Below are positions 12,641 through 25,251 of a stretch of DNA of 64,000 nt, piece after piece. A program made the translations under genes and the position numbers. The stretch is taken from contig OZ231128.1 in NCBI GenBank assembly GCA_965153355.1, forward strand, positions 32,240,001-32,304,000. Reading direction: 5' to 3'. Every line of letters begins with the position of its first letter. Positions within the stretch are counted from its first letter, which is position 1. The notes below the pieces were generated by a model. That model was not told the DNA's origin. It was given only the letters and a program-made list of their open reading frames with translations, and ran no database searches. The DNA comes from Flaccisagitta enflata. Lineage: Eukaryota > Chaetognatha > Sagittoidea > Aphragmophora.

Positions 12641-12999
12641 AGATCTATCTCTATAACGCATCTCTATAACGCATCTCTATAACGCATCTCTATAATGCAT
12701 CTCTATAAGAGGGTCTCTCTGTCCGTCCATTGGTCCATTGGTCAGACCGTTGATCCATCCGTCGGTATGTCCGCCCATTGTGCCTGTGCAAAAATCGCGT
12801 ATTCCGGTTGTTTTTGGCCACGGTGAGATCCGATACTAAATCAAATAATGAACAAACGTGTTGTGAGAGCCTCCTTTGCTACTCTGACGTTTCATCTGTC
12901 TGTCCGTCCATCTGTCACTTCCTATATGCCACATGTTTAGCGCCAAAGTCAATACATGCAAAGACAGTACGGACGCATCATTGCCCGGTCAGGCTTGTT
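12641..12999 (+). mobile_element. H-subfamily element H1
   Basis: Begins with about five 13-bp ATCTCTATAACGC units (12647-12706), then AGAGGGTCTCTCTGTCCGTC. A conserved middle, TTTTTGGCCACGGTGAGATC, follows. The 3' end is CGGACGCATCATTGCCCGG then GGCTTGTT. The same order occurs at 54397-54635. Its 5' hairpin module has apparently been amplified in tandem. Confidence 0.75.
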
Positions 13000-13735
13000 C
13001 CTGAATTTTGCCAAAAGTATATAAGTGGCCATATTCAACAAAGGAAACCATGTAAACAGCCTTGTTCTGATGTTCCTATGGCCTCATTTCATCCGAGGGC
13101 TTTACATCAAGAGTTAAAAAAATTCATCCACTGACCTCTTTTCTCCCCTACTCCTGTGGCATATAACACCTCTGATCCATCATGCGATAAGTATCGTTAA
13201 AATTCGTAAACCGCATTCGTAGTACTCCTAGGGCACTCCTTACTTGACAAAATCAACGTGATGGTGCCGTTCTTGAGTCGCGACATCATTTTCCACTCCT
13301 CTCTGCCATCTTCCTGTCAGTAAGAACTAGAACTGGTGTTTCCGTATTTTGCCCATGTAATCAAATTGTCAAACTCTGGTATTTAGACGAGCGATATTAC
13401 ATTATTCACGCGCAAGGGCTACGTGTTTTCTTGAGAAGAAGTAGATGGGCATTAGCTGATTAGGAATGAAGCACTCTCCATTGGCTGATTAGAATTTAAG
13501 CACCTTTAACCAAGCCAAGCTTGAATCATGATTCTGCAGTCTCGCTTGCTAAATTCATACCGTGCATAATGCCCACTGAGAAAATTGTTAAAACAATGCT
13601 CTGAATATAAATCCGCGCACTGTTCATCAGTGAGTAGTCGCAAACTTTTGACTCTGTGAGAGGCTTGTCCATCCGTCCATCTATCCGTCCGTCCGTCGGT
13701 GAAGCTAGAGCCTAGAGTTGAAATAAACACCTGGT
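13000..13735. other. Unassigned; one C-like trace
   Basis: AGTAGTCGCAAACTTTTGACTC then TCCATCCGTCC at 13632-13702 looks like an eroded C start. The rest shows nothing recognisable. Confidence 0.35.
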
Positions 13736-13737
13736 AC

Positions 13738-14128
13738 AGTATGCGCTACCTTTACAAGTTTGGAAACCGCGGTGCCTCAGATAAAAATGAAGCTGTGGGA
13801 GTAGGGTTTACGCGCTGATTGCATTAGCATTGAGACCAGTACTGCCTCAGGTAAAAGTTATCCCGTGGCTGTTTAGATCACACATCACTTGCATTAATTC
13901 TTAAATCTTGTTATATATCAATTTACTTCACATGAAAATACATGTAGCACAAAGACAATGTTATGCATCGAAATAAACCCTCGATTGATTGGTTCATGCG
14001 CAACTTACATAAGAATTGGAATTATGGTGCGTCAGGTAACACAGAATAAGAAAGATTCCATGGTTGATTAAGTCATGCGCTGCTAACATTAGCTTTGGAA
14101 CCATGGTGCTTCAGGTCACCTTCAACAG
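13738..14128. repeat. Degenerate ~75-bp tandem repeat
   Basis: A unit like ATGCGCTGCTAACATTAGC ... GGAACCATGGTGCCTCAGGT recurs near 13740, 13810, 13995 and 14070, with a weaker copy near 13885. Copies differ by many substitutions. Confidence 0.55.
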
Positions 14129-14196
14129 GATGAACCAATCACAACGCGACCTTGGACCTTGTGGGTCCTCCATCTCTCCCTTTCACTCTCTCCTAT

Positions 14197-14198
<2 letters not shown>

Positions 14199-14289
<91 letters not shown>
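14199..14289. repeat. (CT)n microsatellite
   Basis: About 90 bp, pure. Faces a (GA)n array 112 bp downstream. Confidence 0.97.
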
Positions 14290-14292
<3 letters not shown>

Positions 14293-14398
14293 CTCTATCC
14301 CTGTCTCTTTCTCATCAACTCAACCCGCAGTGAAGCGGGAAAAATTGGAATTGCCCAATCGAGGTTCTGAAATTGGATGGAGAAAGAAAATAAGAGAT

Positions 14399-14400
<2 letters not shown>

Positions 14401-14482
<82 letters not shown>

Positions 14483-14553
14483 CAGACACAGACAGACAGA
14501 CACAGACAGACAGAAAGAGTCTGAGACAAAGACAGAGGGTGATATAGAACAAA

Positions 14554-14616
<63 letters not shown>
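14401..14616. repeat. (GA)n-(CAGA)n compound microsatellite
   Basis: (GA)n 14401-14464, CAGA/CACAGA units to 14517, an interruption, then (GACA)n 14558-14616. Confidence 0.95.
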
Positions 14617-14618
<2 letters not shown>

Positions 14619-15250
14619 ATGTAACAAAGAGACATTAAAAGATATAGAGACAGAGCCGGAGACAGTGACAGAGACAGCGACAGAGATGGCGAAGGATGAA
14701 ATTGTGAAAGCACAGGTAGCCGGTGGTGTTGTTAGGAAAAAGTGAGGACGGGCTGCAGGATCTTATGGAATGCTTGCTCAAGCGCAACATGCAAATTGAA
14801 AAGAGATGAAACGAAGCCAATGTTTAAATTGGATAGGATTTTCCCTTCCCCATGGCCAATAATTGTTATCATGAGGAACAGTGACCCAAATCATTTACTA
14901 TGGTAAGACTTTTGTATAGCAGTGTTTAAACAAGGAATGAAATATCATTTATAATCTTTATGCTTTTTTCAGTAAATCCTAATTCTTTTCTTACGAACAT
15001 TAAGTCATAACGGGCTGCTAGCAGCACAAAAAGACATAATTTTCTGACATGCGCGGGAACGGGAATTTTCGACACATATAGAGTTTTCGTCTTAAGCCGT
15101 CTTGTTGTTTTGCTTTCAATCATTGTTTCTACCATATGTGAAATGTCACTCAATCATTTTTCATTGTTGGATGTTTCTGTAGTTTTACTTTCAGTTCCAT
15201 CCATGTCATTCAAATAAACGAGGGAAAAAACGCAGAGCAAAAGGAAAGAA
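14617..15250. other. Unassigned AT-rich stretch
   Basis: Degenerate GACAGAGACAGC to about 14690, then sequence without any recognised element or coding signal. Confidence 0.35.
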
Positions 15251-15416
15251 AAATGAGGCCGAGGTCCTCTTCTCCAAAATTTCAATCTACAGACCCACTC
15301 TCAAGTTTCATGATCATTCCCTGTGCTGCATTATCTATATCTGGTTGTCTACCCGCTAGTCTTTCTGTATCCTTGTCAAGCTTGTCTCTCTGTATCCTGG
15401 TAAAGCTTGTCTATCT

Positions 15417-15606
<190 letters not shown>

Positions 15607-15733
15607 GTTCTGTCTCAGTGTCTCACTCACACACACACAATCGAATTTCAATTATACGAGATTGCCGACGAGGTGGAGGCGAAACCGTCGCCGCCGCCGC
15701 CGCCGCAGTTTTCGATATAAAAACTTACGTGGA

Positions 15734-15736
<3 letters not shown>

Positions 15737-15781
<45 letters not shown>

Positions 15782-15800
15782 CAGACAGACAGACAGGCAG
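15737..15800. repeat. (AG)n-(ACAG)n microsatellite
   Basis: (AG)n 15737-15775 followed by CAGA units. Confidence 0.95.
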
Positions 15801-15861
15801 ATGGAAGCCAATCTAATACAGATATTAGATAGCTAGAATCATAGACAATTGTAAGATAAAA

Positions 15862-15876
15862 AGAAGGAAAGAAAAA

Positions 15877-15910
<34 letters not shown>
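15862..15910. repeat. (GAAA)n microsatellite
   Basis: Short GAAA tract in a longer purine-rich stretch. Confidence 0.9.
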
Positions 15911-15912
<2 letters not shown>

Positions 15913-16000
15913 AGAGAAAAATAGAGGAGAAAGCTAGAAAGAGTGGAAGAAAGACTGGAAAACAAAAAAAAAACAAAAAAGAGAGAGAGAAAAGAGAGAA

Positions 16001-16755
16001 AACAGGTAGCCCAAGGGCAATGTGTGGTCAGCGATACCCGCTTTGTTTAATTGTGAATTGGATTGAGAGGAAGCAGGGCAGCGGCCCCAAAGGGGATGAA
16101 GTCCTGCAGAACACAGGGGGACTTTTATTCGTCCATTCTTCCATTTCTGCCCGCCCCCCAGGCCCTCACAGGCCTGAAATCTGCCCTCTCAGGCCTGAAA
16201 TCTGCCCTCTCAAGCCTTGAATCTGATTTCAAGCCTGAGAGTGCAGATTTCAGGCTTGAGATTGCTGATTTCAGGCCTAAGAGGGCAGATTTCAAGGCCT
16301 GAGAGGGCAGATTTCAGGCCCGAGAGGGCAGATTTCAGGCCTTATTGGGCAGATTTCAGGCCCGAGAGGTCAGTTTTCAGGCCTGAGAGGGCAGATTTCA
16401 GGCCTGAGAAGGCAGATTTCCAGGCCTGAGAGGGCAGATTTTTAGGGCCTAAGAGGGTGGATTTCAGGCCTGAGAGGTCAGATTTCAGGCCTGAGAAGGC
16501 AGATTTCAGGCCTAAGAGGTCAGATTTCAGGCCTGACAGGGCAGATTTTTGGTCTGAGAAGGCAGATTTCAGGCCTGAGAGGGCAGATTTTGGGCCTGAG
16601 AGGGCACATTTCAGGCCTGAGAGGGCAGATTTCAGGCCTGTGGGGGCCTGGGGGGGGGACAAACAGATGGACGGATGAATTGATGGACGGACAAACGGAC
16701 AAACAAAAGTCCGCCTGTATTCTACCGGACCTCGTCTCCTTCGGGGCCGCTGCCC
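16001..16755 (-). mobile_element. G-family element G5 with strand-switching core
   Basis: Inverted type-1 tail 16001-16075 (AACAGGTAGCCCAAGGGCAA...GGTCAGCGATACCC). Arm GGGCAGCGGCCCCAAAGGGG at 16077, opposite arm ending at 16755. About 20 minisatellite units: AGGCCTGAAATCTGCCCTCT on the left, the complement (GAGGGCAGATTTCAGGCCT) from about 16235 onward. The arms match each other for about 50 bp. Confidence 0.88.
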
Positions 16756-16796
16756 AAAAAGAGTGAACGAAAGACAGAAAGAAAGAGTAAAAGAGG

Positions 16797-16798
16797 GA

Positions 16799-16838
<40 letters not shown>

Positions 16839-17047
16839 CTGAAAGCCAAAAAAAGATAGCCAAAGAAAGAAAGACTGAAAGCCAAAGAAAGAAAGACTGA
16901 AAGCCAAAGAAAAAAAAGAGAAAAAAGAAAGACAGAAGGAAAGTAAAAGAAAAAGAACGAAAAACGAGAGCATGAAAAAACGGAAGAAAGAAAGAAAGAG
17001 TAAAACAGTGAAAAAAAGAAAGAAAGAAAGAAAGAAATAAAGAAATA

Positions 17048-17131
<84 letters not shown>
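16797..17131. repeat. (GAAA)n microsatellites with GCC-AAAGA units
   Basis: Pure (GAAA)n at 16797-16838 and about 17014-17131. Between them AGACTGAAAGCCAAAGAAAG recurs three times. Confidence 0.93.
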
Positions 17132-17139
17132 CTGAGCCA

Positions 17140-17275
17140 AGAAGGGCGATAAAACGCTCACACTTGGATTCGGTCACCAACGGGCGGACTGACGGACCGA
17201 TTGATCGAACGACGGGCCGACCGATGGACCGACCAACACAGCAAGTTCTAGAGTCGCGTGTCCGCGACTTAAAAC
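17140..17275 (-). mobile_element. C-family 5' end fragment
   Basis: GACGGACCGATTGATC and ACCGACC units, then TAGAGTCGCGTGTCCGCGAC and TTAAAA: a C start on the minus strand with the AGTCGCGGAC arm. No 3' end next to it. Confidence 0.7.
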
Positions 17276-17279
17276 ACAC

Positions 17280-18056
17280 CTAGTCACACAATAGATAAAA
17301 GAATAGTCGCGCGAACACTAAGAAAGACAGACACGAGGCCGAGACAAAGACAGAAAGAGCTACCGAGACAGAGGTTTTAATCAATTTCCCTCAAGAAAAT
17401 TCAAGTGTACAAACAAAGTCCTCTCCAGAATAAATGGAAATTGCTTTGAAGTTTCTCTCCTCCTTCTTTTAATCATTTTTGAGCGAAGAGGATGGAATTT
17501 TGTGTGAGTCGGCCTCCCGAGTCAACAGGATTGACTCGTGCTCTGATGTTGATGTTTGTTGATTCAATGTACTGATTGTACTGTAGTCTGTAGAAATACG
17601 AGATTGCACGTTGGTTCATAAAAGCCACATCGATCAAGATAATGATTGGTAATTTCATACTAGACTTTCATCCATGTGAGTCTTCAAAAACTGAAAGCTT
17701 TTGTTATTAAGGACTCTGACGAGTCTGTTTTGATTGGTCCACTTTATATTTTTTCCATCAAATCATTGGAAAGGGTCTTGTGCCCATCAGTTGAACACCG
17801 TGCACATGATGCACGTCAAATGCAAGACTGCACAACAGCAAAAAAACGCTGCTTGTTTTTGGCTACAATTTATGGGAGAGTCAGAAAGTGTGAGAGTCTT
17901 CGAGAGTCTTTTGGTTACAAATCTCTGATTGGCACTTGAGACATCTCTTTTGTCACACCTTAATTCCATGATCTCTCACAATCACATTACAGGGAATCTG
18001 CTTTTGGAAAAAAGTGTGTCTGTCGCAATTTTTTTGACGAATTAAAAGCACATATA
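17280..18056. other. Unassigned AT-rich stretch
   Basis: No array or element end. An open frame at 17676-17939 (87 codons) has no recognisable domain and is not called as a gene. Confidence 0.35.
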
Positions 18057-18117
18057 CCACGCATATCAGAAAAAGGACACACCTTTCTTTTGATAGATAA
18101 AACAGATTAAAGATATA

Positions 18118-18527
18118 CTACGCGAATAAAAAAAAAGACGCACCTTTTTATTTGATGATAAAACTGACTTAAAAATTGTTAAAAAACTTCATTAGAGAAA
18201 GTGATTTTAAAGATTTTCAAATTATCTTTCATTCTAGACCAATCCCAGATCTGTTTCTCTAACGGTTTTGGAGCTAAAGCTCTTTAAAGTGAGACATCAA
18301 TTTGGTGAATTGCATCTTTTTCAAAGGAACTGCAAAAACAAATTTGGCAACATTTTTGCTCAAACTAATGCCATTTCTAAACGAAAAAAGATAGAGATAC
18401 CAGATTGGCGCCAAATGAAAGAGTTTTTCAAGGGCTTCAAAATGGTCTATGATTTTAATTAGTTTTTTTGATTGTCAATGGCGCAATCAGCCATTCAAAA
18501 GTGCGTCTTTTTTTTTAATTCGTATAG
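18118..18527 (+). mobile_element. TA-flanked MITE, inner copy
   Basis: TIRs of about 30 bp: CTACGCGAATAAAAAAAAAG... and its complement ending ATTCGTATAG, with GACGCAC near both ends, flanked by TA. Non-autonomous, 410 bp, compatible with the Tc1/mariner superfamily on TA alone. It interrupts a second copy of the same family. Confidence 0.75.
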
Positions 18528-19034
18528 TAAAACTTTTTAAGTAAGACAATTCTAAAGGTTTTCAAAAAAATCTTTCAATCTTGACTAATCCCAGGTCTGT
18601 ATCTCGGATAGTTTAGGAGCTAAAGTAGGCTAGTAGGACGAAAATGTATGAAATGGCCATATATGGCATATGATGTATGGATCGGCTCATAAATACATCA
18701 ACATTATCAAAAAAATTCATTTTTGGCCTTTTTAACTAATTTCAGAAAAATACAATCACTAAAACCATTAAACATTGTGCAGTCATTTCCTGGCACTTTT
18801 TTCTTGATGATAAAATAAGTGAAATGTGATGTTGAAACGGCTCAAACAACCAATTTTTTTTTTTTTTTAAATCTCTCAGATTAATAAACGTAACAACTTT
18901 CCTTCACATAACATCAATCAGAACACTCAAAAGCTTTTTTACTGAGTTTCTTACATCTACACCCGCCCTAAATTGCAATAAAGAATTTTCCATGCAGAGA
19001 AATGAGCATTAACTTTGAAAGAGCACTGCTCATA

Positions 19035-19128
19035 AAAGATTTAAGCTAAAAACCCCAGATTGGTCGCATTTTTAAGAGTTTAAACAACTCTTTAATTGGA
19101 AACCAATTTGGGGTATCTAGCTTTATCT
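19035..19128. repeat. Imperfect palindrome carrying the shared core motif
   Basis: TAAGCTAAAAACCCCAGATTG and the complement of CAATTTGGGGTATCTAGC face each other about a centre near 19083. Resembles the central parts of foldback elements elsewhere in the window. Confidence 0.6.
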
Positions 19129-19883
19129 TTAAAGTTGCAATACTCAGGCCTTGATTCAATGATACTGTTGAGCGTGCCAGCCGCTACTTGCGATTTCCGC
19201 ATGCCCAACAGAGAATGAGTGTACCCAATTTTCACACTTGATTCTATTATACAATGATACCAGACATGGCCGCTTTTGCCGTGAGGAAAAAACGTAAGCA
19301 TTCAACACTTTCCACCATCTTCAATTATCGCGATTCTTCATGATGTGAGATTAAATCATAAGTAATTGTATGTATTGATCGCGCTAAAAATAAGAGAAAA
19401 ATAAGACTGAGCTAAATGAGCTTGATGACCTAAAGTACTCAAAACTACTTTTATAGAAGACCAGCTATGCTCACTGACATGCTTCCTGGTGTGGTATTTG
19501 CTTGCTTAAACATGTATCAAAACATTTATTCATTTATCGCATTTAAAATCTAAAAAGAAAGACTAGCTTAATGAGCTAAATAAGCTAAATAAGCTAAAAT
19601 TCTCAAAAACACCCTCAAAGATAAGCGACACTCATAAACATGTTGTCTAGTATTCGCATGCTCAAACAAACATAAATACACTCTTTCGCACTCAATCGCA
19701 CCAAGAGGAGAGGCAGCAACAACAACAACAGCGGCAGGGACAACCTCGGCAGAGAAAAGACTGAAAAAATCATTCTGCTTGGCGCCAAATGAAAGAGAAT
19801 TATCAAATTTACTTGCCCTATCAATTTCGTTTGAAGGCTCATTCAGTCGATTGAGAGCCACAACTTACCAATAAAATGGACTA

Positions 19884-20060
19884 CAGTTGAACCCCGCTCT
19901 AATGGGCCCGCTTCTAACGGATTTCCGCCTATAACAAACATTAGTTTTTAGTCCCTTCAACAATTGGTTTTCTTTTATTTCTTATATTGGCTATAACAGA
20001 ATTCTGCTTATAATTAAAACTTGTTAGTCCTCTGAAATCCGTTAGAGCGGGGTTCAACTG
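19884..20060. mobile_element. pogo/Tigger-like MITE
   Basis: CAGTTGAACCCCGCTCTAA at both ends (19-bp perfect TIR), flanked by TA on each side (19882-19883, 20061-20062). The 177-bp element contains no transposase. CAGT-start, TA-flanked ends are typical of the pogo branch of Tc1/mariner. Confidence 0.85.
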
Positions 20061-20156
20061 TATATCAAAAAGTCGAACTGACTTCAACTTTTTTCCCAAC
20101 AATCATTTTGAATACAAGTGTGAACTTCAGCCATTATGATTATACAAAACAAGGCT

Positions 20157-20362
20157 GGATACATGGCTACCCCAGTCGCGTGCGGTTGGGCAGGGGCAGA
20201 AATTGAGGTCACCAGATCATTTGGGCAGGAGCAGTAAGGCCAAAAACCGCAAAAACCCCAAAAAAGTAAAGTGTGACGGACAAATGACCGACGGACGGAC
20301 GGACAGATCGATGGATGGACCAACAAAGCGGGATGTAGAGTCGCGTAGCACGCGACTAAAAA
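20157..20362 (-). mobile_element. C-family element, near-intact
   Basis: Minus strand: AACAAGGCTGGATACATGGC, CAGTCGCGTGCGG, GGGCAGGAGCAG, a GTAAAGTGTGACGGAC block, and the hairpin AGTCGCGTAGCACGCGACT, then an A-run. Confidence 0.88.
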
Positions 20363-20383
20363 AAAAAATAATAAAACTAACAA

Positions 20384-20710
20384 ATGTCAACCGCCTCATC
20401 AAAAGACTTGTACTTCGTTTGCGTCAGTTATGCGCGTTTCATGTACTCACATTTACTCAAGAAAACATTGCACGGTTTTTTTTACAGCGTTTTTCAGCGT
20501 CATAGGAAAAAGAATCTGAAACCAGATTTGGATTCCCCAGACAATGTTTTAGAATGCCATCTTGACGCCTTCAATTTACCATGCGATTTGGAGGCACAAA
20601 CAATGATTTTCCGACTACTTCTCCTTGTTCTTTATTTTACATCAAATTTCACAGGCAAAAAAAACATGATACTGGTCATTCGGATCAAAGATCTAGTAGA
20701 TTATGAGTAA
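20384..20710 (+). other. Unassigned 108-codon open frame
   Basis: An open frame starting at the A-run of the C element, with mixed amino-acid composition and a hydrophobic stretch near its C end. A TTTTTTTTACAG tract at about 20479 could be a splice acceptor. No domain recognised and no partner exons seen. It lies within the proposed outer TA element, so it may be chance. Confidence 0.12.
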
Positions 20711-21030
20711 AATTTTGTATTTGAGATGAATTTTGAGCCGTAACTATGCTGTGTAACGCGGTTTGCAAATTCTGACACTCTTTTTTTGCACCTAAATCTC
20801 CTTGATTTCCCACTCGCTTCTTGCCTAGCTAAAGCCTTCCAAAGAGAAGCTCTATTTTGCTAAAAAGCATATTTTATAAAGAAAATGAAACGGCAAAGTT
20901 TTCATTCAAACTGATGCCATTTCCAATCGAAAAAAGATAAGAATATCCAATTGCAACCAAATAAAAGTATTTTCAGAGGGTTTTCCAATGATCTAGAATT
21001 TTGATAAGTTTTATTGGAATCTGTTCCTAC

Positions 21031-21317
21031 CAGGGGTGTATATTCTTGAGTCGCTTTTGATTTTTTCCCCCCCCCCCCTGCCTTTGATTTTCTTCCCCGC
21101 GATGCGTCGCGTCGCGTTTTTATATCCATGATTTTTTTCCCCATATAGCAATAAAACTATGTAATTAAGGTTTAAATAGTGTTAAATTGTGTTCTACTAA
21201 TTGAGTTTTATGATTTGGTACTGTAAAAAGTTATATTTTCCCCAAATTTCCTTTTTTTCTCTTTTTTCCCCCTTAGATTTCCTTCCCCATCTCCAGACTC
21301 AAGAATATACAGGCCTG
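21031..21317. mobile_element. hAT-like MITE, family 1
   Basis: TIRs CAGGGGTGTATATTCTTGAG and CAGGCCTGTATATTCTTGAG (inverted). Perfect 8-bp target duplication GTTCCTAC at 21023-21030 and 21318-21325. Internal C-run and ACGCGACGC-like segment. 287 bp with no coding capacity. An 8-bp duplication with CAGG termini is characteristic of hAT. Confidence 0.9.
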
Positions 21318-21660
21318 GTTCCTACAATAAGCTATCAAAAAGTGCGTCTTTTATATTGATACGCGCGATAATATGGTAGAGTTATGTTTTTGTAGTAGTG
21401 ATACTGAATCGACTTCCGTTTTCAATTCGGACAAAATTAGTTCATTACAAGACAGAGAATGAGTAAGAAACGTAATATAAGTTGAAAAAGAGAAAATGAG
21501 TATGATATGTGACACTTTATGACGGTTTCCGGATCGATATCAATGAATCTAAATCATTCCATGAAAAAAATTCCATTAGTTCTCTGGGCAGAACAATTCT
21601 CCGCAAGGTAAATCTATGGAATCTTTCTTTCCCGTTCACGTCCACTTTGTCTATCTTTTT

Positions 21661-21792
21661 GTGTGCGCCAAAGCATGTCTATAAGAGGCTGTGTCCGTTG
21701 GCTTGTTGATCAGTTGATCAGTTGGTTAGTCGGTTAGTTGGTCATTGGCGCGACGATCCACATGGCGCATGTATTGGCCTAATTGGCCTTGT
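21661..21792 (+). mobile_element. I-subfamily element (C superfamily)
   Basis: The hairpin-like TGTGCGCCA-AA-GCATGT is followed by CTATAAGAGGCTGTGTCCG, GTTGG/GATCAG units, TGGCGCATGTATTGGCC and GGCCTTGTT. It shows the C-superfamily plan with a different arm sequence. Confidence 0.6.
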
Positions 21793-21813
21793 TCACTTTC
21801 TTTCTCCTCCATA

Positions 21814-22030
21814 TTTTTAGTCGCGTGCTACGTGACTCAATAAGCCGTTATGTCGGTTAATCCATCGGTCGGTTGGTCCGTCAGTTGGACCTTTGGTCAA
21901 TCTTTGCGTTTTCGGCGTCTAGAGGCATATTTTGCATCACTGCTCCTGTCCAAATGTTTGGTTGACTTTTTTTATCACTGCCCCTGCCTACCTGAACGCG
22001 ACCCGGAAAGCCGTGTATCCGGTCTTGTTT
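21814..22030 (+). mobile_element. C-family element, diverged
   Basis: TTTTTAGTCGCGTGCTACGT hairpin, GGTCGGTTGGTCC repeats, CACTGCTCCTGTCC, ACGCGACCCGG and GTATCCGGTCTTGTTT. Confidence 0.8.
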
Positions 22031-22628
22031 CTTTTTTCAGCAGCGGCTCCAGAGCGTTTGTGAAACTATAAGAGATGATAGCGTTATTCCCACCTTCCAT
22101 CCATGTCAACAAATTCTGCATCTATCATTTTTCACTGTTGTAGGCATCATGGATTGTATAAATTTTGTCATGGTATGCACTTGCATATTTGTGCGTGGCA
22201 TGTTTGTGAAGTGTTTCGCGATTACTTTTTAGTGACAGTGACTCATTTCTAATGATTCATAATCAATTAATCATGAAGACAAATTGCTTTGGAGAAAAAA
22301 ATAAGAACAACGTAGCTATTAGGTGCTTTCCCCATAACGCTTGTAAAGTCTTTTTTGGCAAACATGTTCTATAGGGGTTGCGTTGTAGCAAATTTAACTG
22401 TTTTACATCCGAAAACTTTTTGTTGTACGCAGAAGCTGAGGAAACCTCAGACCATAAGTTACGTACTGATACCATTTTCTTGCTACTTTTGCGGTTCTTA
22501 CTTTCATTTTTGCTTTCCATTAGAGTCAGAAAATTGTATCTTGCTTCTAGCAGCGTAATGCATATGAAAGTATTCACTTTTGATATCATTGTGCATTTAA
22601 GTTTTATGAACATCCCGAAAATCAAAAC
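22031..22628. other. Unassigned AT-rich stretch
   Basis: A 120-codon open frame on the minus strand (22263-22625) shows no recognisable domain. No element ends were recognised. Confidence 0.3.
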
Positions 22629-23190
22629 TACCCTGCCATCAATAGCAACTGTTACAAAAGAAACCTTTATTGCATCTAAAATATTTGTTCTGAAATTTTT
22701 TGATTGAAGCTGTCTGAAAGAATATAATTTAAGTTTTTTTCACGCAAAATTTCATGGCACTGGCTCAAACTGTTTGGCCACCACACTTTTTTGAGTGAAA
22801 AAGTTTGAAAAAGGCAAGCTTGAGCAAAATTTGAATTAGAAAATATTTCATTTTTAGTTAAAATTTTGTTAAATATAAAAAAAAATCAATAATGTAAAAA
22901 ATCGATAAAGTATCAAGTATTCTTGGCCAATTTGGTCTTTTAAGCTCTATTTTCATGTAATAAGCACAGTTTTTACATGACTAAATACTGAAAAATGCTG
23001 TTTTAGTGGAAATCTTGTTAAATTTTAATACCATGTAGAAACCAAACCGCTTGAGCCAGTACTCTGAAATTTTGCATAAATAAACCATAAATCATGTACT
23101 TCCAGACAGCTTCAATCAGATCATCTCAAAACAAATATTCTAGACATAGTAAAGGTTTCTTTCGTAACAGTTGCTATTGGTGGCAGGGTA
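22629..23190. mobile_element. Foldback element
   Basis: Arms 22629-22779 and 23042-23190 are inverted repeats of about 150 bp, judged by eye at roughly 80% identity. Both start TACCCTGCC and contain TTGAAGCTGTCTG and ACTGGCTCAA. The loop of about 260 bp is AT-rich. No coding capacity and no clear target duplication. Confidence 0.85.
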
Positions 23191-23364
23191 CTGCGAAGTC
23201 TGCTATGCTAAATCAAACGATACCAGTCATGGCATGCGGTGCGCTGTAGAGAAAAGAAATCAATCTTTTTTTGCAATTGACTATTGACCATGTGTTAGCA
23301 ATGTAACATAATCACCGCAATGTAAGGCACAATCTCTAACCACCCACTTGTGATTTTGGAAACA

Positions 23365-23443
23365 GTCGGTCAGCCCGTTTGTATGGTACACTTTTGCCCA
23401 ATCGCACGCCACTGATGTTTGCCGAAAGTCGAGCCTTGTTATG
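23365..23443 (+). mobile_element. C-family 3' end fragment
   Basis: CAGTCGGTCAGCCCG, then CGCACGCCACTGATG and GAGCCTTGTT. Confidence 0.45.
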
Positions 23444-23556
23444 TTCTTTGTTATTTTCTTCGTTATTTTCTTCTTACTAAATTCTTATTACAGACATTCC
23501 ATCTGTCTTCCTTTCTTTCTGCCTCTGTCCGTCGGTCTGTCTCTGACTCTGTCTCC

Positions 23557-23831
<275 letters not shown>

Positions 23832-23997
23832 TCATACTCATTCTCATGTTCTTTGTCTCTCTCGCCCTCACTATTCTCGTCCTCATCTACCGTTTTCTAG
23901 TTTTTTTTTTCTTTTATTCTTTTAATTGAAAGAGACAAATGGAAGAGGGAAGTAATTAGTGACTGACGCAGAGTAGCGTCATTATTGCCGACGTTAC

Positions 23998-24036
23998 GTT
24001 GTTGTTGTTGTTGATGTGGTTGTTGCTGTTGTTGTT

Positions 24037-24121
<85 letters not shown>

Positions 24122-24123
24122 TT
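23998..24123. repeat. (TTG)n microsatellite
   Basis: About 120 bp of TTG with a few early interruptions. Confidence 0.97.
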
Positions 24124-24590
24124 GTCTTCCATGTCGTTGTAAGGCAGCAACGTTGGTTATTTTCTGTTTAACCTCGCAAAACGCGATGATCCAAGAATGG
24201 TCCAGGACAAAATATGACTGATTGGTCAGACAATTTGGATTAAACGAGCTTACTGTTGTCGTTTGATCTTTTTTTTAACCATTGGATTACAGTCTGTGAA
24301 TGGACTGTTTGTCCCAAGTGATTTCGCAATGAGAAATCTACGTCAGGAGTGAATAAGAATGGAAAAAAAGCCAAAACTGAGAGTATGAAAAGGCAATCTG
24401 TGAATGTAAGAACATGCACACACTAGTCTAGGGATGTGGAAGCGATTGACCGCTTTCAATTTGGAGGATGGGATAGCTACTAGTATTTGAACTACAAAAT
24501 GGAAGCGGAAGCGGAAGGATGACGTAATTAAAGAAATGTGCATGGACTGGATGAACTTCTTCCTAGAAAAAAAAACTTTTGGGGGACACG
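24124..24590. other. Unassigned stretch
   Basis: Single-copy looking in this window. No gene or element recognised. Confidence 0.35.
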
Positions 24591-24591
24591 C

Positions 24592-24977
<386 letters not shown>

Positions 24978-25069
24978 CGATAGCAATACAGAGCGACCTT
25001 GCCTAATCTTGATTAGGAGCATGAGGGAGAGAGACAAGATCCATTAATTGGGCGGCGCGTGTTTGGGAG

Positions 25070-25072
<3 letters not shown>

Positions 25073-25153
<81 letters not shown>

Positions 25154-25154
25154 A

Positions 25155-25251
<97 letters not shown>

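Larger units (their letters stand above)
18057..21368 (+). mobile_element. TA-flanked element, outer copy with several inserts
   Basis: The left end after TA is CCACGCATATCAG, then AAAAAGGACACACC. The right end, GTGCGTCTTTTATATTGATA then CGCGCGA before TA, is roughly inverted to it. Its interior resembles the intact inner copy: left part 18530-18640, right part about 20895-21368. The inner copy, and at least a hAT-like element in the right part, interrupt it. Much of 18640-20890 may be other inserts. The outer boundaries are inferred. Confidence 0.5.

Noticed and set aside
12778-13134. 118-codon open frame
   Set aside because: Lies mainly inside the H1 element; the homologous H2 stretch has no matching open frame.
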